Assembly: GCA_964655175.1 (NCBI GenBank)
Contig: CAZZLY010000002.1
Location: 1-64,000, forward strand
DNA length: 64,000 nt
Source: JAIOPA01 sp964655175
GTDB taxonomy: Bacteria; Eisenbacteria; RBG-16-71-46
Direction: 5' to 3'
Shown piece by piece: positions 43,617 to 53,094 of this stretch; position 1 is the first letter of the stretch, and each line of letters begins with the position of its first letter. The notes beneath the pieces are model-generated. The model did no database searches. It saw only the letters and a program-made list of their open reading frames with translations, and was not told where the DNA came from. The translations under genes were made by a program, and so were the position numbers.

Positions 43617-45122
43617 CTACTCCTCGCCCAGCCCCGACAGCATCTGCTTGAGCATGTCGCTGTAGCCCGTGCCGCCCTCGTCCGTGCGCTCGCGCGACAG
43701 CATGCTGCTCTGGTGCAGGCCCTCGAGCACCAGTTCCATCGCGACCGCATGCTCCTCGGCGTCGGCGGGTTCCAGGTACTTGGCCGCGAGCTCGGCGAGC
43801 CCCTTGACCTGCTGCAGCTGCGCCGCGTACTCGGCCTGCGGCAGATCGTCGCCCAGCTGCAGCGCGTTCCCGCTCGAGAACCAGTCGAGCACCGGGCGGT
43901 ACACGTTGGCCGCCTGCGTCTCGGACTCGTCCGGCGTGGGCGCACCACGACGTGTGCGGCGCGGCTTGAACGCATCGGGGAAGCGCTCGGCGAACACCGC
44001 CTTGACGCCACGGCCGAGCAGCGCGCGCGCCACGTTGAGCGCGCCCTCCTGCTCGCCCTCGAGCACCAGTTCGACCTTGCCGCTCACCGCGCTGACCGCC
44101 GCCTGCAGGTCGCACACGCGCGTGATCACCGTGGACTCGCCGGTCACGAAGCCGCGTCGCTCGGCGTTGCTCACCACGTTCTCCATGAGCGCGATGGTGA
44201 GTCGTGCCGAGACGCCCGAGGCCTGATCCACGTACTCGCTCGCGCGCGCCTGGATCGCGACCTCCTCGATGAGCTCGCGCATGAACGCCGGGATGCGCAC
44301 GGTCACGCCGCTCTGGCGCGCGACCCACGACTCCTGCGTGGTGATCGCCACGCCGAGGTCGCGCGTGAGCGGGTAGTGCGTGAGGATCTGCGACGAGATG
44401 CGGTCGCGCAGCGGCGTGATGATGTTGCCGCGGTTGGTGTAGTCCTCGGGATTGGCCGAGAACACCATGGCGACGTCGAGCGGGATGCGCACCGGGAAGC
44501 CGCGGATCTGGAAGTCCTTCTCCTCGAGCAGATTGAGCAGGCCCACCTGGATGCGCGGCTGCAGGTCGGGCAGCTCGTTGATCGCGAACAGGCCGCGGTT
44601 GGCGCGCGGGATGATGCCGTAGTGGATGACGCGCTCGTCGGAGTAATCCAGACGCAGCGTGGCGGCCTTGATGGGATCGATGTCGCCGATGAGGTCCGCG
44701 ATCGTCACGTCGGGCGTCGCGAGCTTCTCCTGATAGCGCTGGTCGCGATGCAGCCAGCGGATCGGCGTCGCGTCACCGTGCGTCTCGACCGCGACGCGCG
44801 CCGCGTGCGACAGCGGATCGAACGGGTCGCTGTTGAGCGGGCAACCGTCGATCGCCGGCACCCACTCGTCCAGGAACTGCACGAGCGACCGCAGCAGACG
44901 CGTCTTGGCCTGTCCGCGCAGACCCAGCAGGATGAAGTCGTGGCGCGACAGGATCGCGTTGACGATCTGCGGCTCGACCGTGTGCTCGTAGCCGAGCACC
45001 CCGGGGAACAGCGGCTTGCGCGCGCGCAGGCGGGCGATGACGTTGTCGCGCAGCTCGTCCTTGACGGAGCGCAGACGGTGGCCGGCGGCCTTGAGTTCGC
45101 CGAGGGTGCGGGGGCGGTTCAT
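43617..45122 (-). CDS. Mg-chelatase ChlI/MoxR-like AAA+ ATPase
   Basis: A 501-residue AAA+ ATPase. The P-loop is a variant, GLRGQAKT (residues 67-74), which keeps the Lys-Thr but not the canonical GxGKT glycine. Walker B-like NRGLFAINELPDL and the sensor region VAMVFSANPEDYTNRGNI follow. The family annotated as 'magnesium chelatase' or sigma-54-type ATPase shares this layout. The C-terminal about 130 residues hold helical and charged sequence (RRTRRGAPTPDESETQA) ending LKQMLSGLGEE. It is the upstream gene of a two-gene operon with the VWA protein. Confidence 0.9.
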   Translation of the reverse strand: MNRPRTLGELKAAGHRLRSVKDELRDNVIARLRARKPLFPGVLGYEHTVEPQIVNAILSRHDFILLGLRGQAKTRLLRSLVQFLDEWVPAIDGCPLNSDPFDPLSHAARVAVETHGDATPIRWLHRDQRYQEKLATPDVTIADLIGDIDPIKAATLRLDYSDERVIHYGIIPRANRGLFAINELPDLQPRIQVGLLNLLEEKDFQIRGFPVRIPLDVAMVFSANPEDYTNRGNIITPLRDRISSQILTHYPLTRDLGVAITTQESWVARQSGVTVRIPAFMRELIEEVAIQARASEYVDQASGVSARLTIALMENVVSNAERRGFVTGESTVITRVCDLQAAVSAVSGKVELVLEGEQEGALNVARALLGRGVKAVFAERFPDAFKPRRTRRGAPTPDESETQAANVYRPVLDWFSSGNALQLGDDLPQAEYAAQLQQVKGLAELAAKYLEPADAEEHAVAMELVLEGLHQSSMLSRERTDEGGTGYSDMLKQMLSGLGEE

Positions 45123-45360
45123 GCGCAGGGACTCCTGGGCTGGGGCGGCGATCGGGGACGGTCGCGGGGGGACCGTGGCGGGGGTGGCCCATCCTAGCGC
45201 ATGCGCCTCGCCCTCCGGTGACCCCCTGTCGGATGCGGCTCGCGGCGGGGCGATTCGCCGAACCTGCGGCGCGGCCGATGTGCAGCGGCACACGCACCTC
45301 GCTATGCTCGCGGGGACCGTTGGCCCGCCCCACCCCGTGCCCCGGAGCCCCTTCCCACTC

Positions 45361-47585
45361 ATGCGCCCCCTCACCACGCTGTCGCTCGTCCTGCTCACGC
45401 TGCTCGCGAGCGCTCCCGTGGCCCACACCGCCCCCGACTCGCTCGCCGTGCGGCACGACCCGCCCCCCACGCGCGAATGGCGNNNNNNNNNNNNNNNNNN
45501 NNNNNNNNNNNNNNNNNNNNNNNNNNNNNNNNNNNNNNNNNNNNNNNNNNNNNNNNNNNNNNNNNNNNNNNNNNNNNNNNNNCCGCCCCCGACTCGCTCG
45601 CCGTGCGGCACGACCCGCCCCCCACGCGCGAATGGCGGCGCACCGACGCGTGGGGCGTCACGCGACAGATCGCACTCCTGCGCGACCTGACCGCGGCCCC
45701 CGGCGTGATCGCGGCCGACCTGATCACCGACCTCGGGGTGCGCGACCTCTCCGAGGCGATGCGCGTTCTGGCGGGCTCGCCGAACGATCCCACCGACCCC
45801 GACCAGATGGCGTGGCTCGTGCGCGGGTTCGCACCCTCGTCGATCGCACCCGCGATCGCCGACGGGGCGCGCCGCGCGAGTGCGTTCGGCCCCGTCGATC
45901 CCGTGAGCGTCGACCATCTCGAACTCGTGCACGGCGTGCTCGACCCCGTGTACGGCGCGGTGGGTTCACCCGGTGGCGCGCTGCATCGCGTGGGGCGCAT
46001 GCCGCGCCTGGAGCCGATGCGCGCACTCACGCTGGGCGGCGACGGCGAGGGCCGCGTGCGCGGCACGGTCGACGTGAGCGACGGCTTCGGTCGCAGCCGC
46101 GCGACCTGGCGCGTGAGCGCCGCCGGCGACCGGCTGCGCGACGCCCGCACGGGCGACGACCCGGGCCACGGCTTCGCGGTCGCGCCCGTCGTGGCGTGGC
46201 CCCTCAACGATTTCACCACGCTGACGCTGCGGGCCGACCATGCGCAGCGCGAGCGGCGCGACGATCCCGGCCTGCCGCTCACGGCCGCCGGGCTCACGGT
46301 GCCACGCGACGCGTGGTACGGCGCGCGGCGCGCCGCCCCCGTGCGCACCGCCGCGAGCGACGCGACGCTCGAGTTCACCTACGACCCCGAGGGCGAGGTG
46401 CGCCTGCGGCAGCGACTCGCGTTCGATCGCTCGACGCGACGCGGCGCGGCCACCCAGCTGATGGGCACCACGAGCGAGGGCTTCGTCGTGCGCGGTCTGC
46501 GCGACCTCGACCGGCGCACGCAGGGCTTCGACGCGCAGAGCGAGGCGGTCCTCGCGTTCCTCACCGGCGGTCGCCAGCATCAGGGCGTCGTGGGCGTCGA
46601 GTTCGCGGGCGCGCGCACCGAACGCGACGCTTCGCCCGCCCTGCTCGACCTCGTGCCGCTCACGGGCACGCCGGCCACCGACGTGGCGACCGGACGCACC
46701 GCGGGTTCCGCGTGGCGCGGCGAGGATCGCACGCTCGCGGTGTACGCGAACGATCAGGTGATGCTGGGCACGCGCTGGCGCGCGTCGTTCGGCGTGCGCG
46801 TGGCGCGTGACGAACACCGGTTGACGAGCTCACCCGATGCGCCCGTCACGACCACGCGCGTGGTGGGGGTCTCGCCGCGCGCCGGTCTCGCCTACCTCAC
46901 GAGCGCCTCGACGCGGCTGCACGTGGCCTGGAGCGCCGGCACGCGTGCGAACGAGCGCTGCACCGCGTGCGGCGATGCGCCCGCGCCGTCGGCCGCGCAC
47001 GACCGTCAGTTCGAGGCGGGGTGGCGACAGGACCTGCGCAACGGTCGCTTCGGCTGGTCGGCCACCGTGTACGACCTCGAGGATCGCGATGCCGTGCTGC
47101 GATCGGGCGATCCCGAACGCGCCGCGCGCCTCGTGCCGCGCCGCACGAGCCGCGGGGCCGAACTGCTCGCGAGCGGCGAGGTCGCCACCGACCTGCGTCT
47201 CATGCTGAGCGCGACGTGGACCGAGGCGCGCGTGGCCGACGCGGGCACGAGCGGACTCGCGTCCGACGCGCGCCTGCCGCGCGTGCCGACGCGCGCGCTC
47301 ACCGCGACCGCGATCCGCCGCGTGTCCGCGGGCGCGTTCACCGGGCTCGACGTCGGCGTGGGACTCGCGGTCGAATCGGCGCGCCCCGCGGACGCGTTGG
47401 GCACGCTCACGCTGCCCGGTGCGACCCTCGTCTCCGCGATGCTCGGCTACGGACGCGATCGCTGGCACGTGCAACTCAACGCCACCAACCTGACCGACGC
47501 GCGCGCCTACGACGCGAGCGAGTCGGGAGCGCTGTGGCCCCGTGCACCGCGTGCGGTGCACGGCACGCTGCGCTGGACGTTCTAG
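45361..47585 (+). CDS. TonB-dependent outer-membrane receptor (interrupted by artefactual gap)
   Basis: Signal peptide (LTTLSLVLLTLLASAPVAHT) followed by a plug and barrel ending in HGTLRWTF, an aromatic-terminated barrel strand. Plug segments include LVRGFAPSS, HLELVHGVLDPVYGAVGSPGGAL. The 100-N run (45483-45582) is preceded and followed by the same 55 bases; removing the N run and one copy (155 bases) joins the two frames exactly and gives one 689-residue protein. As written, the reading frame shifts by two across the gap. The ligand is unknown. It diverges from the ChlI/VWA operon across 238 bases that carry a TATGCT box about 55 bases before the start. An EEP-family gene follows 11 bases later. 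Confidence 0.85.
45428..45637. repeat. 55-bp duplicated flanks around a 100-N assembly gap
   Basis: Bases 45428-45482 and 45583-45637 are identical over 55 positions, and the bases between are all N. This is the pattern left when two contigs overlapping by one k-mer (k = 55) are scaffolded instead of merged. It is not a biological repeat. Confidence 0.9.
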
Positions 47586-47596
47586 GAGCGGATCGG

Positions 47597-48769
47597 TTGT
47601 CGCCCTCACGCGATCCGGCGCTCGTCGCCGAAGCCCACGCCCTGCGCGACGCGTGCGCGTCCTTCCCCACGCTGGCGTCGCTGCACGCCGACGCGCGTTG
47701 GCCCGCGTGGTCGCAGCGCCTGCAAGCGCTGCTCGCGACGACGCGTCACCACGCGGGCCCCGCGTCGCCCGCGCCCACGACGCACGACACGGTGCGGGTC
47801 GTGCACTGGAACATCGAGCACGGCAATCGTCACGAGGCGATCGCCGAGGCGCTGGCGACGCACGAGGCGCTGCGCGGCGCCGACCTCGTCACGCTCAACG
47901 AGGTCGATCTGGGCATGGCGCGCTCGGGCAATCGCGACGTGGCCGGGGAGCTCGCGGTCCGGCTGGGCCATCACGGCGTCTGGGCACCGCTCTTCCTGGA
48001 GGGCACGCGCGGGCGCGACGACGACGCGCTCACCGCGGTCGCGGAGGCGAATCACGAGTCGTTGTTCGGCCTCGCCCTGCTCTCGCGTTGGCCGATCGGG
48101 GACGTGCGCGTGCTACCGCTGCCCGGTCCCGAGCACGCGTTGTTCGATCGCGAGCGCATGCTGGGGCGGTTCGTCGCGCTCGTCGTCGAGGTGCGACATC
48201 CGGTGACGCCGTTCGTGGCGGTGACCGCGCACCTCGAGGTGCACCGCACGCGCGCGCACCGCGCCGCGCAGATGGCCCTCGTGCTCGCGGCGCTGGCCGA
48301 CGAAGCGCGCCCGGTCGTGCTGACCGGCGACTGGAACACGCACACGTTCGATCGCGGCACGCCCGGTGCGGTGATGGCGGCCGCCGGTTCGCTGCTGACC
48401 TGGCCCGAGCACGCGCTGCGCGAACGCTTCACGCGACCCGATCGCGGCCCGCACGCCGAACCGCTGTTCGCCGAGCTCGCGCGCGCGGGCTTCGTCTGGG
48501 AACCGCACCACGACGCGACGCCCACGCTCAACATGCGCTTCTCGCGTCTGGGCGAGGTGCACGCCATGCCCGCCCCGTTGCGCGCGTTCGTGGAGCACGG
48601 TCTGACGCGTGCGGAGCGCCGCGCACGGTTGCGCCTCGACTGGATCGCGACGCGCGGATTCGCGCCGACCGATCCCGCGCCACGCACGGTGCCGGGGCTC
48701 GACGGTCCGGGCCGCGCGAGCGACCACGCCCCCATCACCGCGACGCTGCGAGCCACGCCCGCACGGTGA
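47597..48769 (+). CDS. Endonuclease/exonuclease/phosphatase (EEP) family protein
   Basis: A 390-residue protein with the EEP metal-dependent phosphohydrolase fold. Motifs are in order: VVHWNIEHGN (Asn), LVTLNEVDLG (metal Glu), FVAVTAHLEVHRTR (His), LTGDWNTHTFD (Asp/Asn) and RASDHAPI (catalytic Asp-His). The start is a TTG at 47597 with AGGAG 7 bases upstream; there is no ATG in a sensible place. About 60 residues precede the domain, and no signal peptide is evident. It follows the TonB receptor by 11 bases, so the two are probably co-transcribed. Substrate (nucleic acid, phospholipid or inositol phosphate) is not determinable. Confidence 0.85.
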   Translation: MSPSRDPALVAEAHALRDACASFPTLASLHADARWPAWSQRLQALLATTRHHAGPASPAPTTHDTVRVVHWNIEHGNRHEAIAEALATHEALRGADLVTLNEVDLGMARSGNRDVAGELAVRLGHHGVWAPLFLEGTRGRDDDALTAVAEANHESLFGLALLSRWPIGDVRVLPLPGPEHALFDRERMLGRFVALVVEVRHPVTPFVAVTAHLEVHRTRAHRAAQMALVLAALADEARPVVLTGDWNTHTFDRGTPGAVMAAAGSLLTWPEHALRERFTRPDRGPHAEPLFAELARAGFVWEPHHDATPTLNMRFSRLGEVHAMPAPLRAFVEHGLTRAERRARLRLDWIATRGFAPTDPAPRTVPGLDGPGRASDHAPITATLRATPAR

Positions 48770-48817
48770 AGGTGCGTCACGACCGTCCGTGCGCGTATGC
48801 TCGCGCGCGGAGGGACC

Positions 48818-49618
48818 ATGTCCGAACCCCGTCACGCCATCCAGACGCTGCAGCTGTCGCGCTCGTTCAACGGTCGGCCCGCCCTCGACGGCCTCACGCT
48901 CGAGGTGCCCGCGGGTTCGTTCTTCGGTTTCCTGGGGCCCAACGGCGCGGGCAAGTCGACGACCATCAACATCCTCACCGGTCTGCTCGCCCCTTCGAGC
49001 GGCTCGGCCACGGTGCTCGGCCACGACGTCACCTCGCAGTCCCTCGAACTCAAGCGCCGCATCGGTGTCGTGCCCGACGGGCTGCACCTGTTCGAGCGGC
49101 TCTCGGGTGAGGAGCACCTGCGCTTCGTGGGCGAGGTGCACCAGTTGTCGCCCGCCGAGGCACGGCGTCGCGCCGGCCAGTTGCTCGAGGCCATGGACCT
49201 GACCGCCGACGGCCACAAGCTGGTGGCGAGCTATTCGCACGGCATGCGCAAGAAGCTCGCACTGGCGTGCGCGCTCATCCACGAACCGCAGCTGCTGTTC
49301 CTCGACGAACCGTTCGAGGGCGTGGACGCGATCGCGACGCGCGAACTGCGCGACCTGCTGCAGCGTCTCGTCGCGGGCGGCCGCGTGACGGTGTTCCTCA
49401 CCTCGCACGTGCTCGAGGTCGTGGAACGCCTGTGCACGCACGTCGGCATCATCGCGCAGGGTCGTCTCGCCGCGTGCGGCACGCTCGAGGAGCTGCGCCG
49501 CGGTGCGGACGGACGTGAGCGCTCGCTCGAGGACCTGTTCCTCGACACGGTCGGCGCCGGCCGCGACGACGCGAGCGCGGGGCTCGACTGGCTGACGCGC
49601 GGGGATTCCCCCCGGTGA
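48818..49618 (+). CDS. ABC transporter ATP-binding protein
   Basis: A 266-residue ABC-2-type ATPase. Walker A is GPNGAGKST (40-48), the Q-loop region is followed by the signature YSHGMRKKLALA (in place of LSGGQ, as is usual for CcmA/ABC-2 proteins), Walker B is LLFLDEPFEG and the H-loop is LTSHVLEVVE. CGGAGGG lies just before the ATG at 48818, and a GCG-TATGCT-CGC box lies about 20 bases upstream. Its stop overlaps the permease GTG start (GTGA). Together they form a two-component exporter of unknown substrate. Confidence 0.93.
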   Translation: MSEPRHAIQTLQLSRSFNGRPALDGLTLEVPAGSFFGFLGPNGAGKSTTINILTGLLAPSSGSATVLGHDVTSQSLELKRRIGVVPDGLHLFERLSGEEHLRFVGEVHQLSPAEARRRAGQLLEAMDLTADGHKLVASYSHGMRKKLALACALIHEPQLLFLDEPFEGVDAIATRELRDLLQRLVAGGRVTVFLTSHVLEVVERLCTHVGIIAQGRLAACGTLEELRRGADGRERSLEDLFLDTVGAGRDDASAGLDWLTRGDSPR

Positions 49619-51234
49619 GGACCGTCCGACTGCTGTTGTGGCTGCGCTGGCGCATCGGCATGAACACGAGCTCGCGTCGCGGCCGCTGGGTCGCGGCGAT
49701 CGTCATCGGCCTGCTCGCCCTGGCGCTCTCGCCGCTCTATCTGGGCGGCGGGGTGGCCGCATGGAAGGCCGCGCACGACACCGGCGCCTCGTCGCTGCTC
49801 ATCACGTTCGGACTCGTGCAGATCGTGATCCTGTGGATCTCGATCCTCACCGGCGCCATGGGACGGCTGTTCGAACTCGACAAGCTCAAGCGCTATCCCT
49901 TGCGTCCGGGGATCGTCTATCTCGTCAACGTGGTCGGCTCCGCGACCGAGCCCATCGTGCTCATGTGCCTGCCCGCGCTGGTGGGCGGCGTGCTCGGCGT
50001 GGCGCAGCGCGACGGCCTGCTGCCCGGTGCGGCGGCCGGGCTCGGCGCCGGGCTGCTGTTGTTCGTGACGCTGTCGTGGGTGCAGCTGCTGCTCGCGGTG
50101 CTCGACGACCTGCTGCGCCGCGAATGGATGCGCTACGTGGCGGGCTTCGGCCTGTCGCTCACCATCCTGGCGTTGCAGATGTTCATGTCGCAGACGACGC
50201 ATCGACTGCGCGACAGCATGGCGGGCTCCGAGGTGGTCCCCGCACGCGTGCTGGCGATCGTCCGCGAGGTGTTCGCGGCGTTGCCGGGCGTGGCCGCACC
50301 GGCCGCGGTCGCCGGGGCGCGCCCCGAGGGACCGTTCGGCAACGGCGCGGTGGGCCTGCTCGCGACCATCGTGCTCGTGTCGGTCCCGCTCGCGCTCGGC
50401 GTGCGCATCATGAGCCGCGCGTCCCAACGTCCCGCGGTGCTCACGCCGGTGCGATCGCGCCGCGCACAGGAGCGCGGCCTGTCGCTGAGCGTGCCGGGGC
50501 TCACCCGCGTGCAGGGCCTGCTCCTGGGTCGCGAGCTCGTGTACCTCACACGCACACCCGCGTTGCTGTTCCAGATGGCGATCGTGCCCATCACCGTGAT
50601 CGGGCTGTCGTTCCTGCGGCCCGCGTCGGCCTCGCAGGCGCCGGCGTTCCTGCCGTTGTTCATCCTCGTGAGCGGTCTCGCGGGCCGCAATCTCATGCTG
50701 TGGTCGCACGACGGCCCCGGGGTGCGCACGCTGTTCCTCATGCCGCTGCGCTCGCGCGACCTCGTGGTGAGCAAGGGGATCGCGTGGCTCGTCACGGCGG
50801 TCGCGGAGGCCACGGTGGTGTTCGTCGCGCTGTCGCTGCACCGCGGCGCCGCGTTCGTGCGCGACCTGCCCATGCTGGTGACCGGTTACCTCGCGGTCGC
50901 GTTCGTCGCCGGCATGATCGGACTGGCGATCTCGATCCGCCGTCCCACCAAGCCGCCCACGCAGGGCATGGCGCGTCGCAATCCCGACACCGTGGGCGGA
51001 CTGCTCGGCCTCGTCAGCGTGCTCGCGGTGCTGGGCGTGCTCGTGGGTCTGGTGGTCGCGGTGCGCGCGATCACGCCCGACGCCTACGATCTCGCGGCCG
51101 CGACCGTGGTCACCTCGAGCGCCATGCTGATCGCCGGGCTCGTGGCGTGGATCGCGATCGATCGCTTCGCCGACCTCATGGACGCCCACCGCGAGCACAT
51201 GATCGACGTGCTCGCGAAGAGCGCGGACGCCTGA
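49615..51234 (+). CDS. ABC transporter permease (ABC-2-like)
   Basis: A 539-residue integral membrane protein starting at a GTG that overlaps the ATPase stop. About 12 hydrophobic segments are visible, including AAIVIGLLALALSPLYLGG, LLITFGLVQIVILWISILTG, AGLGAGLLLFVTLSWVQLL and GGLLGLVSVLAVLGVLVGLVV. The cytoplasmic segment RGRNLMLWSHDG-like (LAGRNLMLWSHDGPGVRTLF) resembles large ABC-2 permeases of the YhaP/Bce-unrelated kind. The substrate is unknown. A hairpin ends the operon. Confidence 0.82.
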   Translation: MRTVRLLLWLRWRIGMNTSSRRGRWVAAIVIGLLALALSPLYLGGGVAAWKAAHDTGASSLLITFGLVQIVILWISILTGAMGRLFELDKLKRYPLRPGIVYLVNVVGSATEPIVLMCLPALVGGVLGVAQRDGLLPGAAAGLGAGLLLFVTLSWVQLLLAVLDDLLRREWMRYVAGFGLSLTILALQMFMSQTTHRLRDSMAGSEVVPARVLAIVREVFAALPGVAAPAAVAGARPEGPFGNGAVGLLATIVLVSVPLALGVRIMSRASQRPAVLTPVRSRRAQERGLSLSVPGLTRVQGLLLGRELVYLTRTPALLFQMAIVPITVIGLSFLRPASASQAPAFLPLFILVSGLAGRNLMLWSHDGPGVRTLFLMPLRSRDLVVSKGIAWLVTAVAEATVVFVALSLHRGAAFVRDLPMLVTGYLAVAFVAGMIGLAISIRRPTKPPTQGMARRNPDTVGGLLGLVSVLAVLGVLVGLVVAVRAITPDAYDLAAATVVTSSAMLIAGLVAWIAIDRFADLMDAHREHMIDVLAKSADA

Positions 51235-51240
51235 GCGACG

Positions 51241-51273
51241 CGGCCCCGAGGAGCGCGACGCTCCCCGGGGCCG
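51241..51273. terminator. Terminator hairpin after the ABC operon
   Basis: CGGCCCCGAGGAGCG pairs with CGCTCCCCGGGGCCG over 15 positions with a single mismatch and a 3-base loop, between convergent genes. Confidence 0.6.
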
Positions 51274-51291
51274 ATCCCGCATCGCCCGCGC

Positions 51292-51705
51292 TCAGGGGAT
51301 GAGCAGCGGCCGGAATCCCGAGGCCACCATGGGCTCGCCCTGCTTCATGGCGTGCATCTCCATGTCGAGCTGCCAGCCGTGCATGAGCCCCGCGGGCAGT
51401 GAATCGCGCCGGATGAGGAACTCGGGGTGCTTGGCGTCCGCCACGAACACCGTGCACACGGCCGCGCCGGTCATGCGCTTGAACACCATGCGATAGCCGT
51501 CCGCCCCGCGGATGCGATCCCACTTGAGCAGGACGCCCTCGGGCACGTCGGCCGGCAGTTCGATGGCGATCTCGGTCTGCGGCGCCTGCTGGCAGCCGAG
51601 GCCGCCGAGCCACACGACCGCACCCACGCCCACGCCGAACCACACCGTCCGCCATGCCCGTCCCGCGCGCCGACGCCACGCCCCGGACCCGTTCCGTCGC
51701 TCCAT
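51292..51705 (-). CDS. Small lipoprotein, hypothetical
   Basis: A 137-residue protein. After an Arg-rich N-terminus, a hydrophobic signal segment (VWFGVGVGAVVWLGGLGCQQ) ends in a lipobox with the Cys near residue 38. The mature part contains IELPADVPEGVLLKWDRIRG and DGYRMVFKRM, reminiscent of a fibronectin-type III-like beta-sandwich (the 'xLxWdxvxGAdGYrv' pattern). GGAGGCGG precedes ATG 51705, which is preferred to the longer frame at 51762. It is divergent from the flavoprotein operon. Function is unknown. Confidence 0.68.
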   Translation of the reverse strand: MERRNGSGAWRRRAGRAWRTVWFGVGVGAVVWLGGLGCQQAPQTEIAIELPADVPEGVLLKWDRIRGADGYRMVFKRMTGAAVCTVFVADAKHPEFLIRRDSLPAGLMHGWQLDMEMHAMKQGEPMVASGFRPLLIP

Positions 51706-51807
51706 GCACCGCCTCCGTGGTGGTTCCCGCGTCGTCCGTCGTGGACACGCCGTGCGCGGCATGGTGCACGGTCGCGGCGTGCGCTACAAGGCGCCGCGCG
51801 CGACGGC

Positions 51808-51813
51808 TATACT
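51808..51813 (+). promoter_or_regulatory. Candidate -10 box (TATACT) before the flavoprotein operon
   Basis: GGC-TATACT-GCG lies 36 bases upstream of the flavoprotein ATG. It is the best-matching member of a recurring -10-like element in this window; the -35 region (about 51784-51790, CTACAAG) is weak. Confidence 0.5.
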
Positions 51814-51849
51814 GCGCGCGAACCCTCGCCCCCACCCTTCGGAGTGCCC

Positions 51850-53094
51850 ATGCCCTCGACGTCCCCCCACTCGCTCGCCATCCTCGGTGCCGGTCCCGTG
51901 GGTCTGGAAGCCGCCGCCCTCGCCCTCGAACTCGGCTTCGACGTGCACGTGTTCGAACGCGCCACGCCGGGCGCACACGTGAGTGCGTGGGGACACGTGC
52001 GCATGTTCACGCCGTGGCGCATGAACCTGGGCCCCGCCAGCGTGCGCCTGCTCACGCGCCACGGCTGGACCGCGCCGGAGCCCGACGAGTGTCCCACCGG
52101 CCAGGCGTTCGCCGATCGCGTGCTGCTGCCGCTCGCGGCGAGCCCCGAGCTCAAGGCGCGCGTGCACACGCATCAGCAGGTCGTCGCGGTGGCCCGTCAC
52201 GGTGCGCGCAAGGGGGATCTTCTGGGCCTGCCGGCGCGCGCCGAGCATCCGTTCCGCATCCTCGTGCGTGACGCGGGCGGCCGCGAGAGCTTCCTGCACG
52301 CGCGCGCGGTGATCGACGCGACGGGCACGTACGGCCAGCCCAACGCGGCCGGCACCGGCGGCATCCCGGCGCGCGGCGAGTCGTACCTGTCGCCGCAGAT
52401 GAGCCATCACGTCGACGACGTGCTCGGCGTGCGGCGCGATCGCCACGCCGGCAAGACGACGCTCGTGATCGGTGCGGGCGCGTCGGCGGTCACCACCGTG
52501 ACGTTGCTCGCGCAGCTCGCCGCCGAGGTGCCGGGCACGCGCGTCACCTGGGTCACGCGCCGCGACACGCCCGGGTTCACGCACGAGGTCGCGGACGATC
52601 CGCTGCCGCCGCGCGCGGCGCTGCACGCCGAGGGTCGTCGCCTGCAGGGCGGTGCGGATCCCGCGGTGACGTGGGTCGGCGGTGCCGAGGTCGAGGGCTT
52701 CGAATACAACTCGGCCACGCATCGTTATCGCGTGCAGCTCGCGACCGCCGCGGGCGCGCGCGTCGAGGAATGTGATCAGGTGATCGCGAACACGGGTTAC
52801 GGTCCCGATGCGTCGCTCTACCGCGAGCTGCAGGTGCACGAGTGCTACGCCTCGCTCGCGCCCATGAAGCTCGCGGCCGCGCTGCTCGCCGCGGGCGGTG
52901 CGGGCGACTGTCTGAGCACGCCCGCGGTCGGCGCCGACGTGCTCGCGAACCCCGAGCCCGACTTCTGGGTGCTCGGCGCCAAGTCGCACGGCCGCGGCAG
53001 CCAGTTCCTGCTGCAGACGGGCTACGCGCAGGTGGCCGACGTGCTCACGGCGCTGGCGGCCTCACGCGGACTCGCCGCGACGACCGGGGCCTGA
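51850..53094 (+). CDS. FAD/NAD(P)-binding oxidoreductase, unknown substrate
   Basis: A 414-residue two-dinucleotide-binding flavoprotein. The FAD-binding GxGxxG is LAILGAGPVGLEAAALALEL at the N-terminus, and a second nucleotide-binding site is TTLVIGAGASAVTTVTLLAQ near residue 205. The C-terminal FAD motif resembles DQVIANTGYGPDASLY. This layout matches flavin-containing monooxygenases and pyridine-nucleotide-disulfide oxidoreductases. No redox-active CxxxxC disulfide is evident, so a monooxygenase-like or desaturase-like role is more likely. Its TGA overlaps the GlcD-like ATG (TGATG), so the two are translationally coupled. Confidence 0.85.
   Translation: MPSTSPHSLAILGAGPVGLEAAALALELGFDVHVFERATPGAHVSAWGHVRMFTPWRMNLGPASVRLLTRHGWTAPEPDECPTGQAFADRVLLPLAASPELKARVHTHQQVVAVARHGARKGDLLGLPARAEHPFRILVRDAGGRESFLHARAVIDATGTYGQPNAAGTGGIPARGESYLSPQMSHHVDDVLGVRRDRHAGKTTLVIGAGASAVTTVTLLAQLAAEVPGTRVTWVTRRDTPGFTHEVADDPLPPRAALHAEGRRLQGGADPAVTWVGGAEVEGFEYNSATHRYRVQLATAAGARVEECDQVIANTGYGPDASLYRELQVHECYASLAPMKLAAALLAAGGAGDCLSTPAVGADVLANPEPDFWVLGAKSHGRGSQFLLQTGYAQVADVLTALAASRGLAATTGA

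Noticed and set aside
45483..45582. Frameshifted or pseudogene TonB receptor
   Set aside because: The frame change is fully explained by the 100-N placeholder plus the duplicated 55-mer; collapsing them restores the gene.
45428..45637. A genuine 55-bp direct repeat or insertion scar
   Set aside because: Identical flanks immediately bordering an N run of exactly 100 indicate an assembly overlap, not a biological repeat.
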